Shown: positions 1 through 5,923 of the stretch, piece after piece
How the letters are laid out: every line of letters starts with the position of its first letter
Position numbering within the stretch: position 1 is the stretch's first letter
Source: Dehalococcoidia bacterium
GTDB taxonomy: Bacteria; Chloroflexota; Dehalococcoidia; SAR202; UBA11138
Length of the DNA stretch: 6,207 nt
NCBI GenBank assembly: GCA_012270625.1
Contig: JAAXHZ010000410.1
Coordinates: forward strand, 1 to 6,207
Reading direction: 5' to 3'
Program-made: the position numbers and the translations under genes
The notes under the pieces: model-generated
Seen by the model: the letters and a program-made list of their open reading frames with translations, nothing else
What the model was told of the DNA's origin: nothing
Databases searched by the model: none

Positions 1-213
1 GTCGTGATCGGACGAGAGCACGAGGGAGACGTACTGCGTCCGCTGAGCGTGGTGATATGCCGGTACGGTGTGCCAGGTCACGCGCTCGGCACTCTGGGGC
101 TGATAGGCCCCACACGCATGGAGTATGACCGCTCGATCTCAGGGGTACGCTTCATTTCGACAATCATGAACAGCATGGTAGAGTCCGTTTATGGCACTGG
201 GCAGCGGGTATGA
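1..213 (+). CDS. hrcA: Heat-inducible transcription repressor HrcA, C-terminal fragment (5' end outside window)
   Basis: The reading frame is open from base 1 to the TGA at 211-213, giving 70 residues. They match the conserved end of HrcA: an IGRE segment, then a Ser-Val-Val-x-x-Arg-Tyr-Gly strand, then the hallmark GLIGPTRMEY box (about residues 33-42), and a closing amphipathic helix (ISGVRFISTIMNSMVESVYG). HrcA is a DNA-binding repressor that holds down groESL and dnaK operons at CIRCE operators and depends on GroEL for activity. Only part of the C-terminal dimerisation/inducer-like domain is present; the winged-helix DNA-binding domain lies upstream of the window. The in-frame ATG at 4 is not a credible start, because the homologous region is internal to the protein. 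ffh begins 32 bases downstream on the same strand with no visible terminator between them, so the two are probably co-transcribed. Confidence 0.87.
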   Translation, partial: VVIGREHEGDVLRPLSVVICRYGVPGHALGTLGLIGPTRMEYDRSISGVRFISTIMNSMVESVYGTGQRV

Positions 214-245
214 GCCGCGCGCCGGGCGAGCGATTGGGAACTTGA

Positions 246-1580
246 ATGTTTGAAGCACTCTCAGGAAAGCTGAACGACGTGTTCGGCCGGCTCGGATCGA
301 AGGGCCGGCTGACAGAGAAGGACATAGACTCCGCCCTGCGCGAAGTGCGCATGGCCCTTCTGGAAGCAGACGTCAACTTCCGCGTAGCGCGACAGCTCGT
401 GTCGAATATCAGGGAGCGTGTATCCCAGACGGACCTGCTGACCAGCCTGACTCCCGGTCAGCAGGTGGTCAAGATTACAAATGAAGAGCTGACCGCTATC
501 CTGACCGGAGGCAGTCACAGACTCGCGACCGGATCGTCCCAGCCGACCGTTATCTTGATGGCCGGTCTGAACGGCGCCGGCAAGACCACCCTGTCCGCCA
601 AGCTCGCCCTCCATCTCAAACAGAGTGGTCAGTCGTCAGTGCTGGTTGCGGCCGACCTCCGCAGGCCTGCCGCCATAGACCAGTTGGAGACCCTGGGTCG
701 TCAGACGAGCGTAGAGGTCTATTCTGAACGTGGCTCCTCCGACACTGTCTCCGTCGCCCAGGCGGGCGTCAGACGAGCCAGGGAAGTCGGCGCCGCATGG
801 GCGATCATAGACACATCCGGACGCTTCCAGGTAGATGACGAGCTCATGGACGAGCTGGAAGCGGTCCATAAAGCAGTCCAGCCAACCGAGACGCTGCTCG
901 CGCTCGACGCCATGACCGGACAGGAGGCCGTCGACGTCGCCGAGAAGTTCCATGAGCGGATCAACCTGACCGGACTTGCGCTCACCAAGATGGACGGCGA
1001 CGCGCGGGGCGGCGGCGCGCTCTCGATCACCACGGTCACGGGAGTCCCTATCAAGTTCATGGGGACCGGAGAGCGCATGGACGCGCTCGAACAGTTCCAT
1101 CCAGACAGGCTCGCCTCGAGAATCCTCGGCATGGGCGACATGCTTACGCTCATCGAGAAAGCCGAGCAGGGCATCGACGAGCAGCAGGCGCTGGAGCTCG
1201 ACCGCAAGCTGCGACAGGCCCGCTTCGACCTCGACGACTTCCTTCAGCAGCTTCAGCAGCTCAAGAAGATGGGACCGCTGAGCCAGGTGCTGGAGATGAT
1301 CCCCGGCTTCTCTTCGGTCAGGGGTAAGCTGCCAGCAGACCAGCTGGACAACGACGGCCTGAAGCGGGTGGAAGCGATCATCTACTCCATGACACCGGAG
1401 GAGCGTCGCAGGCCCGACATTATCGGCGGCAGCAGGCGACGACGCATCGCCAGGGGCAGCGGTACGACTCCACGAGACGTCAACCAGCTCCTCAACCAGT
1501 TCAAACAGATGCAGCGCATGATGAGGCAGATGTCTTCCGGCAGGGGTCGCCGGGATATGATGCGCATGTTTGGCGGCTAG
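246..1580 (+). CDS. ffh: Signal recognition particle protein Ffh (SRP54), SRP GTPase
   Basis: The 444-residue protein has the usual length and all three domains. The N domain is about residues 1-95. The G domain is about 100-300, with the P-loop GLNGAGKTT (107-115), the DLRRPAAIDQL insertion-box motif (137-147), DTSGR (189-193), TKMDGDARGGGALS (247-260) and GTGE (273-276) followed by FHPDRLASRILGMGD. The methionine-rich M domain is about 325-440, with the RNA-binding stretch RRRRIARGSGTT (397-408) and the tail QMQRMMRQM. Ffh binds 4.5S/SRP RNA and signal peptides on ribosomes and docks with FtsY to deliver membrane and secreted proteins. The ATG at 246 fits the family N-terminus (MFEALSGKL) and has a weak GGGAA about 5 bases upstream. 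Oddities: the P-loop has Asn109 where Ffh normally has Gln, and the G3 box is DTSGR rather than DTAGR. The M domain rules out FtsY. The stop lies one base from the stop of the convergent gene. Confidence 0.97.
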   Translation: MFEALSGKLNDVFGRLGSKGRLTEKDIDSALREVRMALLEADVNFRVARQLVSNIRERVSQTDLLTSLTPGQQVVKITNEELTAILTGGSHRLATGSSQPTVILMAGLNGAGKTTLSAKLALHLKQSGQSSVLVAADLRRPAAIDQLETLGRQTSVEVYSERGSSDTVSVAQAGVRRAREVGAAWAIIDTSGRFQVDDELMDELEAVHKAVQPTETLLALDAMTGQEAVDVAEKFHERINLTGLALTKMDGDARGGGALSITTVTGVPIKFMGTGERMDALEQFHPDRLASRILGMGDMLTLIEKAEQGIDEQQALELDRKLRQARFDLDDFLQQLQQLKKMGPLSQVLEMIPGFSSVRGKLPADQLDNDGLKRVEAIIYSMTPEERRRPDIIGGSRRRRIARGSGTTPRDVNQLLNQFKQMQRMMRQMSSGRGRRDMMRMFGG

Positions 1581-1581
1581 A

Positions 1582-3093
1582 TTACGGCGCGGTCGAGGTG
1601 GCTGCGCCCTCCGTATCTGCCGTCATACCCACAGACGCAGTCATGGCGCTGACTATGTCATCGACCGTGTCCAGGTCTGCGGCCACGCTCAGCCACACCA
1701 TGCTGCCATCCAATCGGACCTCGACAGCCGTGCTGTCGGAGGCGATACGGAAAGCGGTCGCGTTGTCATCCGCCCCCTGTTCCACCCACTCTTCGCCCTC
1801 AGTCATCCCCTGAAAGTACTGCATCAGGGCGGAGTGAAAACTCTCGGAGTCCTCAACGGTGTCCCACTCGCTGACCGACACCAGCGCCTCGCTTCCAGTC
1901 GGGTCTTCAAGAAGCATGTAGGCGTCACCGCCCCATCCGGCGGCGGCTGTGTTGGCCGCTTCTACCGGGAGCGCGCCTTGCAGGAGCGCCGCCAGGAACA
2001 GCTCTCCCATAACATCGCGGTCAAGCTCTGACCAGCCGGCGCCGAGCTCAGACGCAAGGTCGGGCATCGTGATCTCGATAGGCGAGTCCACGCCAAGAAG
2101 CTCTGGATGCAGAATCTGCTCGGTTGACTCAGGCAGCGCGTCGTAGGCTGCGTCGATGGCAGAGAAATCTCCGTTTATCTGGAACATGCCAATCGCGAAG
2201 TTAGCTCCTTCGACGTAAGGGAACGCCACTGTGCGCTGGATAAACGGGGGAGCCGCCCTGTACGCTGACAGATCGGCGCTCTGAGACTCCTCCATCAGCT
2301 GCTCACGCTGACGGTCGTCGAACACCCGGAGCCTGTAGATGATCTCGACAAGCGTGGCGTCCCCCTCGATTAGAGCATTGATCGCTCGCAGCCTGTCGGA
2401 GTTGTCTTCGTAGTCGTCGCCGATGTCCCTGATGTTGAAATGCTGCTGCTGCAGCCCGTGGGCGACCTCGTGTGCGACCGTTAGCTCATTCGACAGCGTG
2501 AACTCATCGGCCTCGGCGAGTATGAACAGCGCGTTCTCATCGGTGTCGAACATACCGACCACTATGCTCGAGTACACGTCCAGCAGGATGTCGTTCAGAG
2601 AGGACTCGGGTTCGATTATGCCAAGCGTCGAGTAGAGCCGGTCCGAGATCGCAACCTCCTCGGCCTGCTCGGCAAGGTTGTCCTCGAGTATCTGCCTCAG
2701 CTGTTCAGAGGAGATAAGACGACGCTCGAAAGAGCCCCGGTTCGTTAGGCCGCGGATCGCCGCTGCCTGAAGACTGATCGCGTCCAGCTTTCGGTCCAGG
2801 TCCGGCGGGAAAGCTGCCGTGGGAGTCGGTGTCTCGAACACGACCTCGACCGTCGGCAGTATCACGGGCGCGGGTGCGAACGTGGGGGTCGGTTCAGGCG
2901 TGTGAGTCGGACTTGGAGTAGAAGTGGGCGCCGGCGTGTGAGTCGGATCAGGCGTGGGAGTGGGCGGTAGAGTCGGAGACGGCTGCACGGTCGAGGTTGG
3001 AGCTGGAGATGCTGCGGGAGCAGGTACAGCCGGATCATCAGCGCAAGCTGAAGCCAACAGGACCACCACAACAAGCGTGACGACTACTCTCAA
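1582..3093 (-). CDS. Predicted lipoprotein with HExxH zinc-metallopeptidase-like domain
   Basis: I chose the TTG at 3093 (503 residues) because AAAGGAGT lies 5 bases upstream. The in-frame GTG at 3126 gives a longer ORF, but it would bury that site inside codons and add a charged extension ahead of the signal peptide. From TTG, residues 1-16 form a lipoprotein signal (a Val/Leu-rich core ending LASA) with Cys17 as the probable lipidated residue. Residues about 22-95 are a Pro/Thr linker. The globular part contains VYSSIVVGMFD, then HEVAH (208-212) inside TVAHEVAHGLQQQHF, and EGDA (Glu243), a plausible third zinc ligand as in gluzincins. The last 70 or so residues look like a separate small alpha/beta domain. 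The pattern resembles uncharacterised Chloroflexota and archaeal surface proteins with HExxHALQDQHF-type motifs. Zinc binding and peptidase activity are inferred, and the substrate is unknown. It is convergent with ffh and divergent from rny. Confidence 0.85.
   Translation of the reverse strand: MRVVVTLVVVVLLASACADDPAVPAPAASPAPTSTVQPSPTLPPTPTPDPTHTPAPTSTPSPTHTPEPTPTFAPAPVILPTVEVVFETPTPTAAFPPDLDRKLDAISLQAAAIRGLTNRGSFERRLISSEQLRQILEDNLAEQAEEVAISDRLYSTLGIIEPESSLNDILLDVYSSIVVGMFDTDENALFILAEADEFTLSNELTVAHEVAHGLQQQHFNIRDIGDDYEDNSDRLRAINALIEGDATLVEIIYRLRVFDDRQREQLMEESQSADLSAYRAAPPFIQRTVAFPYVEGANFAIGMFQINGDFSAIDAAYDALPESTEQILHPELLGVDSPIEITMPDLASELGAGWSELDRDVMGELFLAALLQGALPVEAANTAAAGWGGDAYMLLEDPTGSEALVSVSEWDTVEDSESFHSALMQYFQGMTEGEEWVEQGADDNATAFRIASDSTAVEVRLDGSMVWLSVAADLDTVDDIVSAMTASVGMTADTEGAATSTAP
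2821..3030 (-). repeat. Low-complexity Pro/Thr linker-coding segment with internal direct repeats
   Basis: This part of the lipoprotein gene encodes about 70 residues that are mostly Pro, Thr, Ser and Ala, directly after the lipidated Cys. A roughly 12-residue unit recurs (DPTHTPAPTSTP, then SPTHTPEPTPTF). At DNA level the 15-base string GGCGTGTGAGTCGGA (plus strand) occurs exactly at 2897-2911 and again at 2933-2947, 36 bases apart, which is the same period. Such linkers usually hold an enzymatic domain away from the membrane through or across the cell wall, and they are very common in Chloroflexota exported proteins. The array can change length by slippage or recombination. Confidence 0.8.
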
Positions 3094-3098
3094 CGAAG

Positions 3099-3106
3099 AC
3101 TCCTTT
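3099..3106 (-). promoter_or_regulatory. Shine-Dalgarno site that sets the lipoprotein start at TTG 3093
   Basis: On the minus strand the sequence reads AAAGGAGT, then CTTCG, then TTG. It is a strong match to the anti-Shine-Dalgarno core at good spacing (5 bases after the motif). It lies inside the longer ORF that begins at GTG 3126, so it argues for initiation at the TTG and a protein 11 residues shorter. Confidence 0.75.
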
Positions 3107-3154
3107 CGTGGCAATTCCACCTGCACTTCAGCCCACGGCGCGGCTCGCCAGAGG

Positions 3155-3183
3155 GTATCACAGCGTCAGGCTTTTGGTGTCAA
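3155..3183 (-). promoter_or_regulatory. Candidate sigma-70 promoter for the lipoprotein gene
   Basis: On the minus strand a perfect -35 box TTGACA (3183-3178) is followed by a 17-base spacer and the weak -10 TGATAC (3160-3155), for which GATACC with an 18-base spacer is an alternative. Predicted initiation is near 3148, giving a leader of roughly 55 bases before TTG 3093. The spacer contains CCTGAC, the same hexamer that forms the dyad at 3209-3226. The -35 is convincing and the -10 is not. Confidence 0.5.
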
Positions 3184-3208
3184 GAATGCACTTGGCAATT
3201 CTCTCATA

Positions 3209-3226
3209 CCTGACTGGCTAGTCAGG
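3209..3226. promoter_or_regulatory. 18-bp perfect inverted repeat, possible operator
   Basis: CCTGACTGGCTAGTCAGG has two perfect 7-base arms (CCTGACT and AGTCAGG) around a 4-base centre. It lies between the divergent lipoprotein and rny promoters: about 26 bp upstream of the lipoprotein -35 and 60 bp upstream of the rny -35. No T-tract follows on either strand, so a terminator is unlikely. A dimeric regulator binding site is the simplest reading. A further half-site, GTCAGG, occurs at 3165-3170 inside the lipoprotein promoter spacer. I cannot name the regulator. Confidence 0.45.
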
Positions 3227-3285
3227 CAGGTGATTTGGATGGGATAAAATGTTCAAATTTTCGCGAATCGAGATACTGGTTTACC

Positions 3286-3314
3286 TTGACATGAAAAACG
3301 TCCGAGCTTACTAT
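3286..3314 (+). promoter_or_regulatory. Near-consensus sigma-70 promoter of rny
   Basis: The -35 TTGACA (3286-3291) is a full consensus match. It is followed by an exact 17-base spacer and -10 TACTAT (3309-3314). Predicted initiation is at about 3321. A/T-rich DNA lies upstream (about 3245-3262). Because the -10 box overlaps the ATG at 3313, that ATG cannot be the start codon of a transcript made here; translation should begin at ATG 3370. Confidence 0.8.
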
Positions 3315-3321
3315 GAAACCA

Positions 3322-3348
3322 TTCCCAAACCGCCTAATGGCTTGGGAA
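3322..3348 (+). promoter_or_regulatory. Hairpin at the predicted 5' end of the rny mRNA
   Basis: TTCCCAA (3322-3328) pairs perfectly with TTGGGAA (3342-3348). Inside, GCC (3332-3334) pairs with GGC (3339-3341) around a TAAT loop, leaving ACC (3329-3331) as a bulge. With initiation predicted at about 3321, the stem starts within one or two bases of the transcript end. It finishes a few bases before the ribosome binding site at 3354-3364. Likely consequences are protection of the 5' end from decay and possibly control of translation. No known riboswitch class is recognisable. Confidence 0.55.
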
Positions 3349-3353
3349 AAGCT

Positions 3354-3364
3354 AAGGAAGGTGA
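3354..3364 (+). promoter_or_regulatory. Ribosome binding site fixing the rny start at ATG 3370
   Basis: AAGGAAGGTGA contains an AGGTGA core 5 bases before ATG 3370 and is close to the ideal AAGGAGGTGA. No comparable site precedes the ATG at 3313. Confidence 0.75.
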
Positions 3365-3369
3365 GTTGC

Positions 3370-4896
3370 ATGGAAAGCATTATTGCACTGCTCGCCGTCC
3401 TGATAGGCCTATCGGTAGGGGCTGGAGCCGGCTTTTACGGCCGTCGGCTGGTTTCAGCGAAACGAATCAACAGCGCTCAGGTTGAGGCTGACCAAATTGT
3501 AGAAGTGGCGCGGAGCAAGGCCCAAACCCTGGCTATAGAGGCCAAGGAAGAAACCCTGAAGCTGCGCGCCGAGTGGGAGTCGGAACAGCGTGACAACAGG
3601 TCTGAGATCAAACGGTCTGAGCGCAGACTGAGAAAGCGAGATGAGAACCTCGACAAGCGGGCCAAGAATCTAGAGCGTCGCGAGCGAAAGATCTCACAAC
3701 TGGAGAGCCACACACAGAATATAAGGAACGAGATCGAGGACAGCAAGCTGCAGGCGCTCGCAAAGCTGGAGGAGATCTCTGAGTTGAGTCTTCCCCAGGC
3801 CAAAGACCTGCTGATGCAGGAGGCCGAAGAGGAGATCCAGCACGAGATAGCCCGCCGATATAGAGACATAGAGCTGCAGGCTCAGGAGGACGCCCGCGAG
3901 ATCTCATCCAGGATACTGGCAACGAGCATTCAGCGAATGGCTGCCGACGTCGTCTCCGAGATGACAGTCACCACAGTTCCCCTTCCCAACGACGACATGA
4001 AAGGTCGTCTGATAGGCCGTGAAGGACGGAATATAAGAGCAATCGAAAAGAATACAGGCGTCGACCTGATTATCGATGACACGCCGGAGGCCGTAACCTT
4101 GTCGTGCTTCGATCCCGTCAGGCGCGAGGTCGCCAGAATCGCCGTGACCAAGCTCATCGCAGACGGCAGGATCCACCCTGCGCGCATCGAGGAGATGGTC
4201 AACCGTTCTGAGAAAGAGGTCGAGAAGTCGATCTGGTCGGCAGGAGAAGAGGCGATATTCGATACCGGGGTGCGTGGCATGAACCCCGAGATCATCAGAC
4301 TGCTGGGGCGCTTGAAGTTCCGTTACAGCTACGGCGAAAACGTACTTCAGCATTCATTGGAAGTCTCGCATATCGCGGGCATGATCGCGTCCGAAGTCGG
4401 GGCAAACGTAAAGGTTGCCAAGGCCGGCGGTCTTCTCCACGATATCGGCAAGGCGCTTACTCATGAGGTGGAAGGTCCACACGCTGAAATCGGCGCCGAG
4501 ATCGCCAACAAGTACAACGTTGCCGCCAGAGTGTGCGCGTGCATCGCGGAACACCACGACGACGTTATGAGCTCCCCGGAGGCATTCATCGTGGCTGCCG
4601 CCGACGCGATAAGCGCAGCCAGACCAGGCGCGCGCAAGGACACCGTTGAAAACTACATCAAGCGTCTTCAGGCCCTTGAGGATGTCGCCAGCGACTTCGA
4701 AGGAGTCGAGCGCTGCTTCGCCATACAGGCAGGGCGTGAAGTGCGTGTTATGGTCAGGCCAGACTCGATCGACGACATCATGGCGGCTAAGCTCGCGCGG
4801 GACATCGTCAAGAAGGTCGAGGACAACCTGGTATATCCGGGACAGATCAAGGTGACGGTGATCCGCGAAAGCAGGAGCGTAGAGTACGCGAGATAG
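3370..4896 (+). CDS. rny: Ribonuclease Y, membrane-anchored endoribonuclease
   Basis: The 508-residue protein has normal length and full RNase Y architecture. A single N-terminal membrane anchor (about residues 4-24) is followed by a long charged coiled coil (about 30-180). The KH RNA-binding domain (about 203-270) carries GRLIGREGRNIR with the GREG loop at 216-219. In the HD domain His328, His357-Asp358 (GLLHDIGKA), His371, His395-His396 and Asp412 (AADAISAARPGAR) are the visible metal/catalytic residues. The conserved C-terminal region includes IQAGREVRVMV and YPGQIKVTVIRE. The enzyme makes initiating cuts in mRNA decay at the inner face of the membrane, with a preference for 5'-monophosphate ends. 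Starting at 3370 puts the anchor at the N-terminus and uses a strong ribosome binding site; the 19-residue extension to ATG 3313 would begin inside the promoter. A small deviation is HHDD where HHGD is usual. It appears transcribed from its own promoter and closed by the hairpin at 4951. Confidence 0.97.
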   Translation: MESIIALLAVLIGLSVGAGAGFYGRRLVSAKRINSAQVEADQIVEVARSKAQTLAIEAKEETLKLRAEWESEQRDNRSEIKRSERRLRKRDENLDKRAKNLERRERKISQLESHTQNIRNEIEDSKLQALAKLEEISELSLPQAKDLLMQEAEEEIQHEIARRYRDIELQAQEDAREISSRILATSIQRMAADVVSEMTVTTVPLPNDDMKGRLIGREGRNIRAIEKNTGVDLIIDDTPEAVTLSCFDPVRREVARIAVTKLIADGRIHPARIEEMVNRSEKEVEKSIWSAGEEAIFDTGVRGMNPEIIRLLGRLKFRYSYGENVLQHSLEVSHIAGMIASEVGANVKVAKAGGLLHDIGKALTHEVEGPHAEIGAEIANKYNVAARVCACIAEHHDDVMSSPEAFIVAAADAISAARPGARKDTVENYIKRLQALEDVASDFEGVERCFAIQAGREVRVMVRPDSIDDIMAAKLARDIVKKVEDNLVYPGQIKVTVIRESRSVEYAR

Positions 4897-4950
4897 CCAC
4901 CAATACGGCAGCAAACAACTCCAGAAATATATTGTCCAAACGTCAATGAA

Positions 4951-4987
4951 ACGCAGCGGTCGGGTAATCCGGCCGCTGCGTGTGTTT
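4951..4987 (+). terminator. Strong hairpin after rny, probable intrinsic terminator with weak T-tract
   Basis: Arms 4951-4963 (ACGCAGCGGTCGG) and 4969-4981 (CCGGCCGCTGCGT) form 13 consecutive pairs, one of them G-U, around the loop GTAAT. The tail TGTGTTT is poor in T for an intrinsic terminator. The position, 54 bases after the rny stop and 50 before the PHP start, fits a terminator. The weak tail suggests partial read-through into the PHP gene or a 3'-end processing/stabilising role. Confidence 0.65.
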
Positions 4988-5031
4988 GAAACGAGCGTCA
5001 GAATGCTTACCAACCTTCTCAGAGACCAATC

Positions 5032-5913
5032 ATGACGATCGAAGTTGACCTCCACCTCCATACGCGAGCGTCGGACGGCACGCTGACGCCCGCCGAGCTT
5101 GTCGAGCTGTGCGCCAGCCGGGGCCTCAAGGTCATAGCCATAAGCGATCACGACTCCACAGAGGGACTGACCGAGGCGTTCGCCTCCGCGGAAGCAAACC
5201 CTGGGCTGCGTGTCATCCCGGCAATCGAGCTTAGCACCGATGTGCCCGGCTCCGAGATACACATTCTCGGATACTTCATCGACACCTTAGACGAGGACTT
5301 TCAGAACACTCTCTCGCGATTCAGAGAAGGGCGCCTCGACCGCGGACGCGCCATGGTCGAGCGACTCAACTCGATGGGATACAGCATCGAGTGGGGTCGA
5401 GTTCAGCAGATCGCGGGCGACGCCTCGATAGGAAGGCCGCACATCGCCAGCGCGATGGTCGAGGCGGGATACTTCAAGTACCCCAACCAGGTATTCGACG
5501 AGCTGATCGGCAGAGACGGCCCTGCCTATGTCGAAAGGATGAAGCTGACCCCGGAAGACGCCATCCGGATACTCAGGCAGAACGGCGCCGCGCCGGTGAT
5601 GGCGCATCCGACCTACTCGCAGATCAAGTCCAGCAGGGGCGAGGTGCAGCAGCTAGACTCGACCGTCAGACGGATGAAGGAGTACGGGATCGTGGGGATT
5701 GAGGTGTTCTACGGAGACTACACCCCCGATCAGGTGGCCCATCTCAAGCGCATCTCAGACGAGCTCGACCTGATCCCATGTGGTGGAAGCGACTACCACT
5801 GCTCCGGCAATCCGGGTGAGCCTGAACCCGGCTCCGTCGGTCCGCCTATGGAGACGGTCTCCAGGCTGGAGGCCGCGCACGCGGAAATCGTCCGGGCAAA
5901 TCAGCGGAGCTGA
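5032..5913 (+). CDS. PHP-domain metal-dependent phosphoesterase (nucleoside 3',5'-bisphosphate phosphatase / RNase AM-like)
   Basis: The 293-residue protein is a stand-alone PHP enzyme. The likely metal ligands are all visible: His8 and His10 in DLHLHTRASDG, Asp15, His40 in ISDHDSTEG, Glu66 in AIELSTD, His77 in EIHILGYF, His192 in MAHPTYSQ, and Asp254 and His256 in GGSDYH. The middle segment (about 100-185, with GRPHIASAMVEAGY and GPAYVERMKLTPEDAI) matches the nucleotide-binding insert of the YciV/Cv1693 group rather than polymerase or histidinol phosphatase PHP domains. That group removes the 3'-phosphate from nucleoside 3',5'-bisphosphates or degrades short RNAs 5' to 3'; which activity applies here cannot be read from sequence. 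It is cytoplasmic, with no signal peptide. The ribosome binding site before ATG 5032 is weak, and no clear promoter is visible in 4988-5031. It sits between rny and plsY. Confidence 0.9.
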   Translation: MTIEVDLHLHTRASDGTLTPAELVELCASRGLKVIAISDHDSTEGLTEAFASAEANPGLRVIPAIELSTDVPGSEIHILGYFIDTLDEDFQNTLSRFREGRLDRGRAMVERLNSMGYSIEWGRVQQIAGDASIGRPHIASAMVEAGYFKYPNQVFDELIGRDGPAYVERMKLTPEDAIRILRQNGAAPVMAHPTYSQIKSSRGEVQQLDSTVRRMKEYGIVGIEVFYGDYTPDQVAHLKRISDELDLIPCGGSDYHCSGNPGEPEPGSVGPPMETVSRLEAAHAEIVRANQRS

Positions 5914-5923
5914 CGATAGAGGT

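Noticed and set aside
249..275. GCACTC near the ffh start as half of a CIRCE operator
   Set aside because: The matching GAGTGC half-site at the 9-base spacing is absent; the string is part of ffh codons.
636..1207. Two long minus-strand frames (154 and 162 codons) inside ffh
   Set aside because: They are fully antisense to conserved GTPase motifs, compositionally biased (Ser/Ala or Arg/Asp rich), and show no protein family signature.
1586..1608. GGCGC/GCGCC inverted repeat as a terminator for ffh
   Set aside because: There are only 5 pairs around a 13-base loop with no T-tract, and it lies inside the opposing coding sequence.
1570..2031. 153-codon plus-strand frame after ffh
   Set aside because: It is antisense to the lipoprotein gene, has no conserved motif, and overlaps the ffh end.
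3192..3220. TTGGCA-17-TGGCTA as a second plus-strand promoter for rny
   Set aside because: The -10 is poor, falls inside the dyad, and a much better promoter lies downstream at 3286-3314.
3313..3369. 19-codon N-terminal extension of RNase Y from ATG 3313
   Set aside because: The ATG overlaps the -10 box, lacks a ribosome binding site, and would put a polar segment before the membrane anchor that normally starts the protein.
4354..5262. 302-codon open frame on the minus strand across the end of rny and the start of the PHP gene
   Set aside because: It lies antisense to two strongly conserved genes and across the terminator hairpin. Its translation has no recognisable domain and looks like a by-product of GC-rich codon use.
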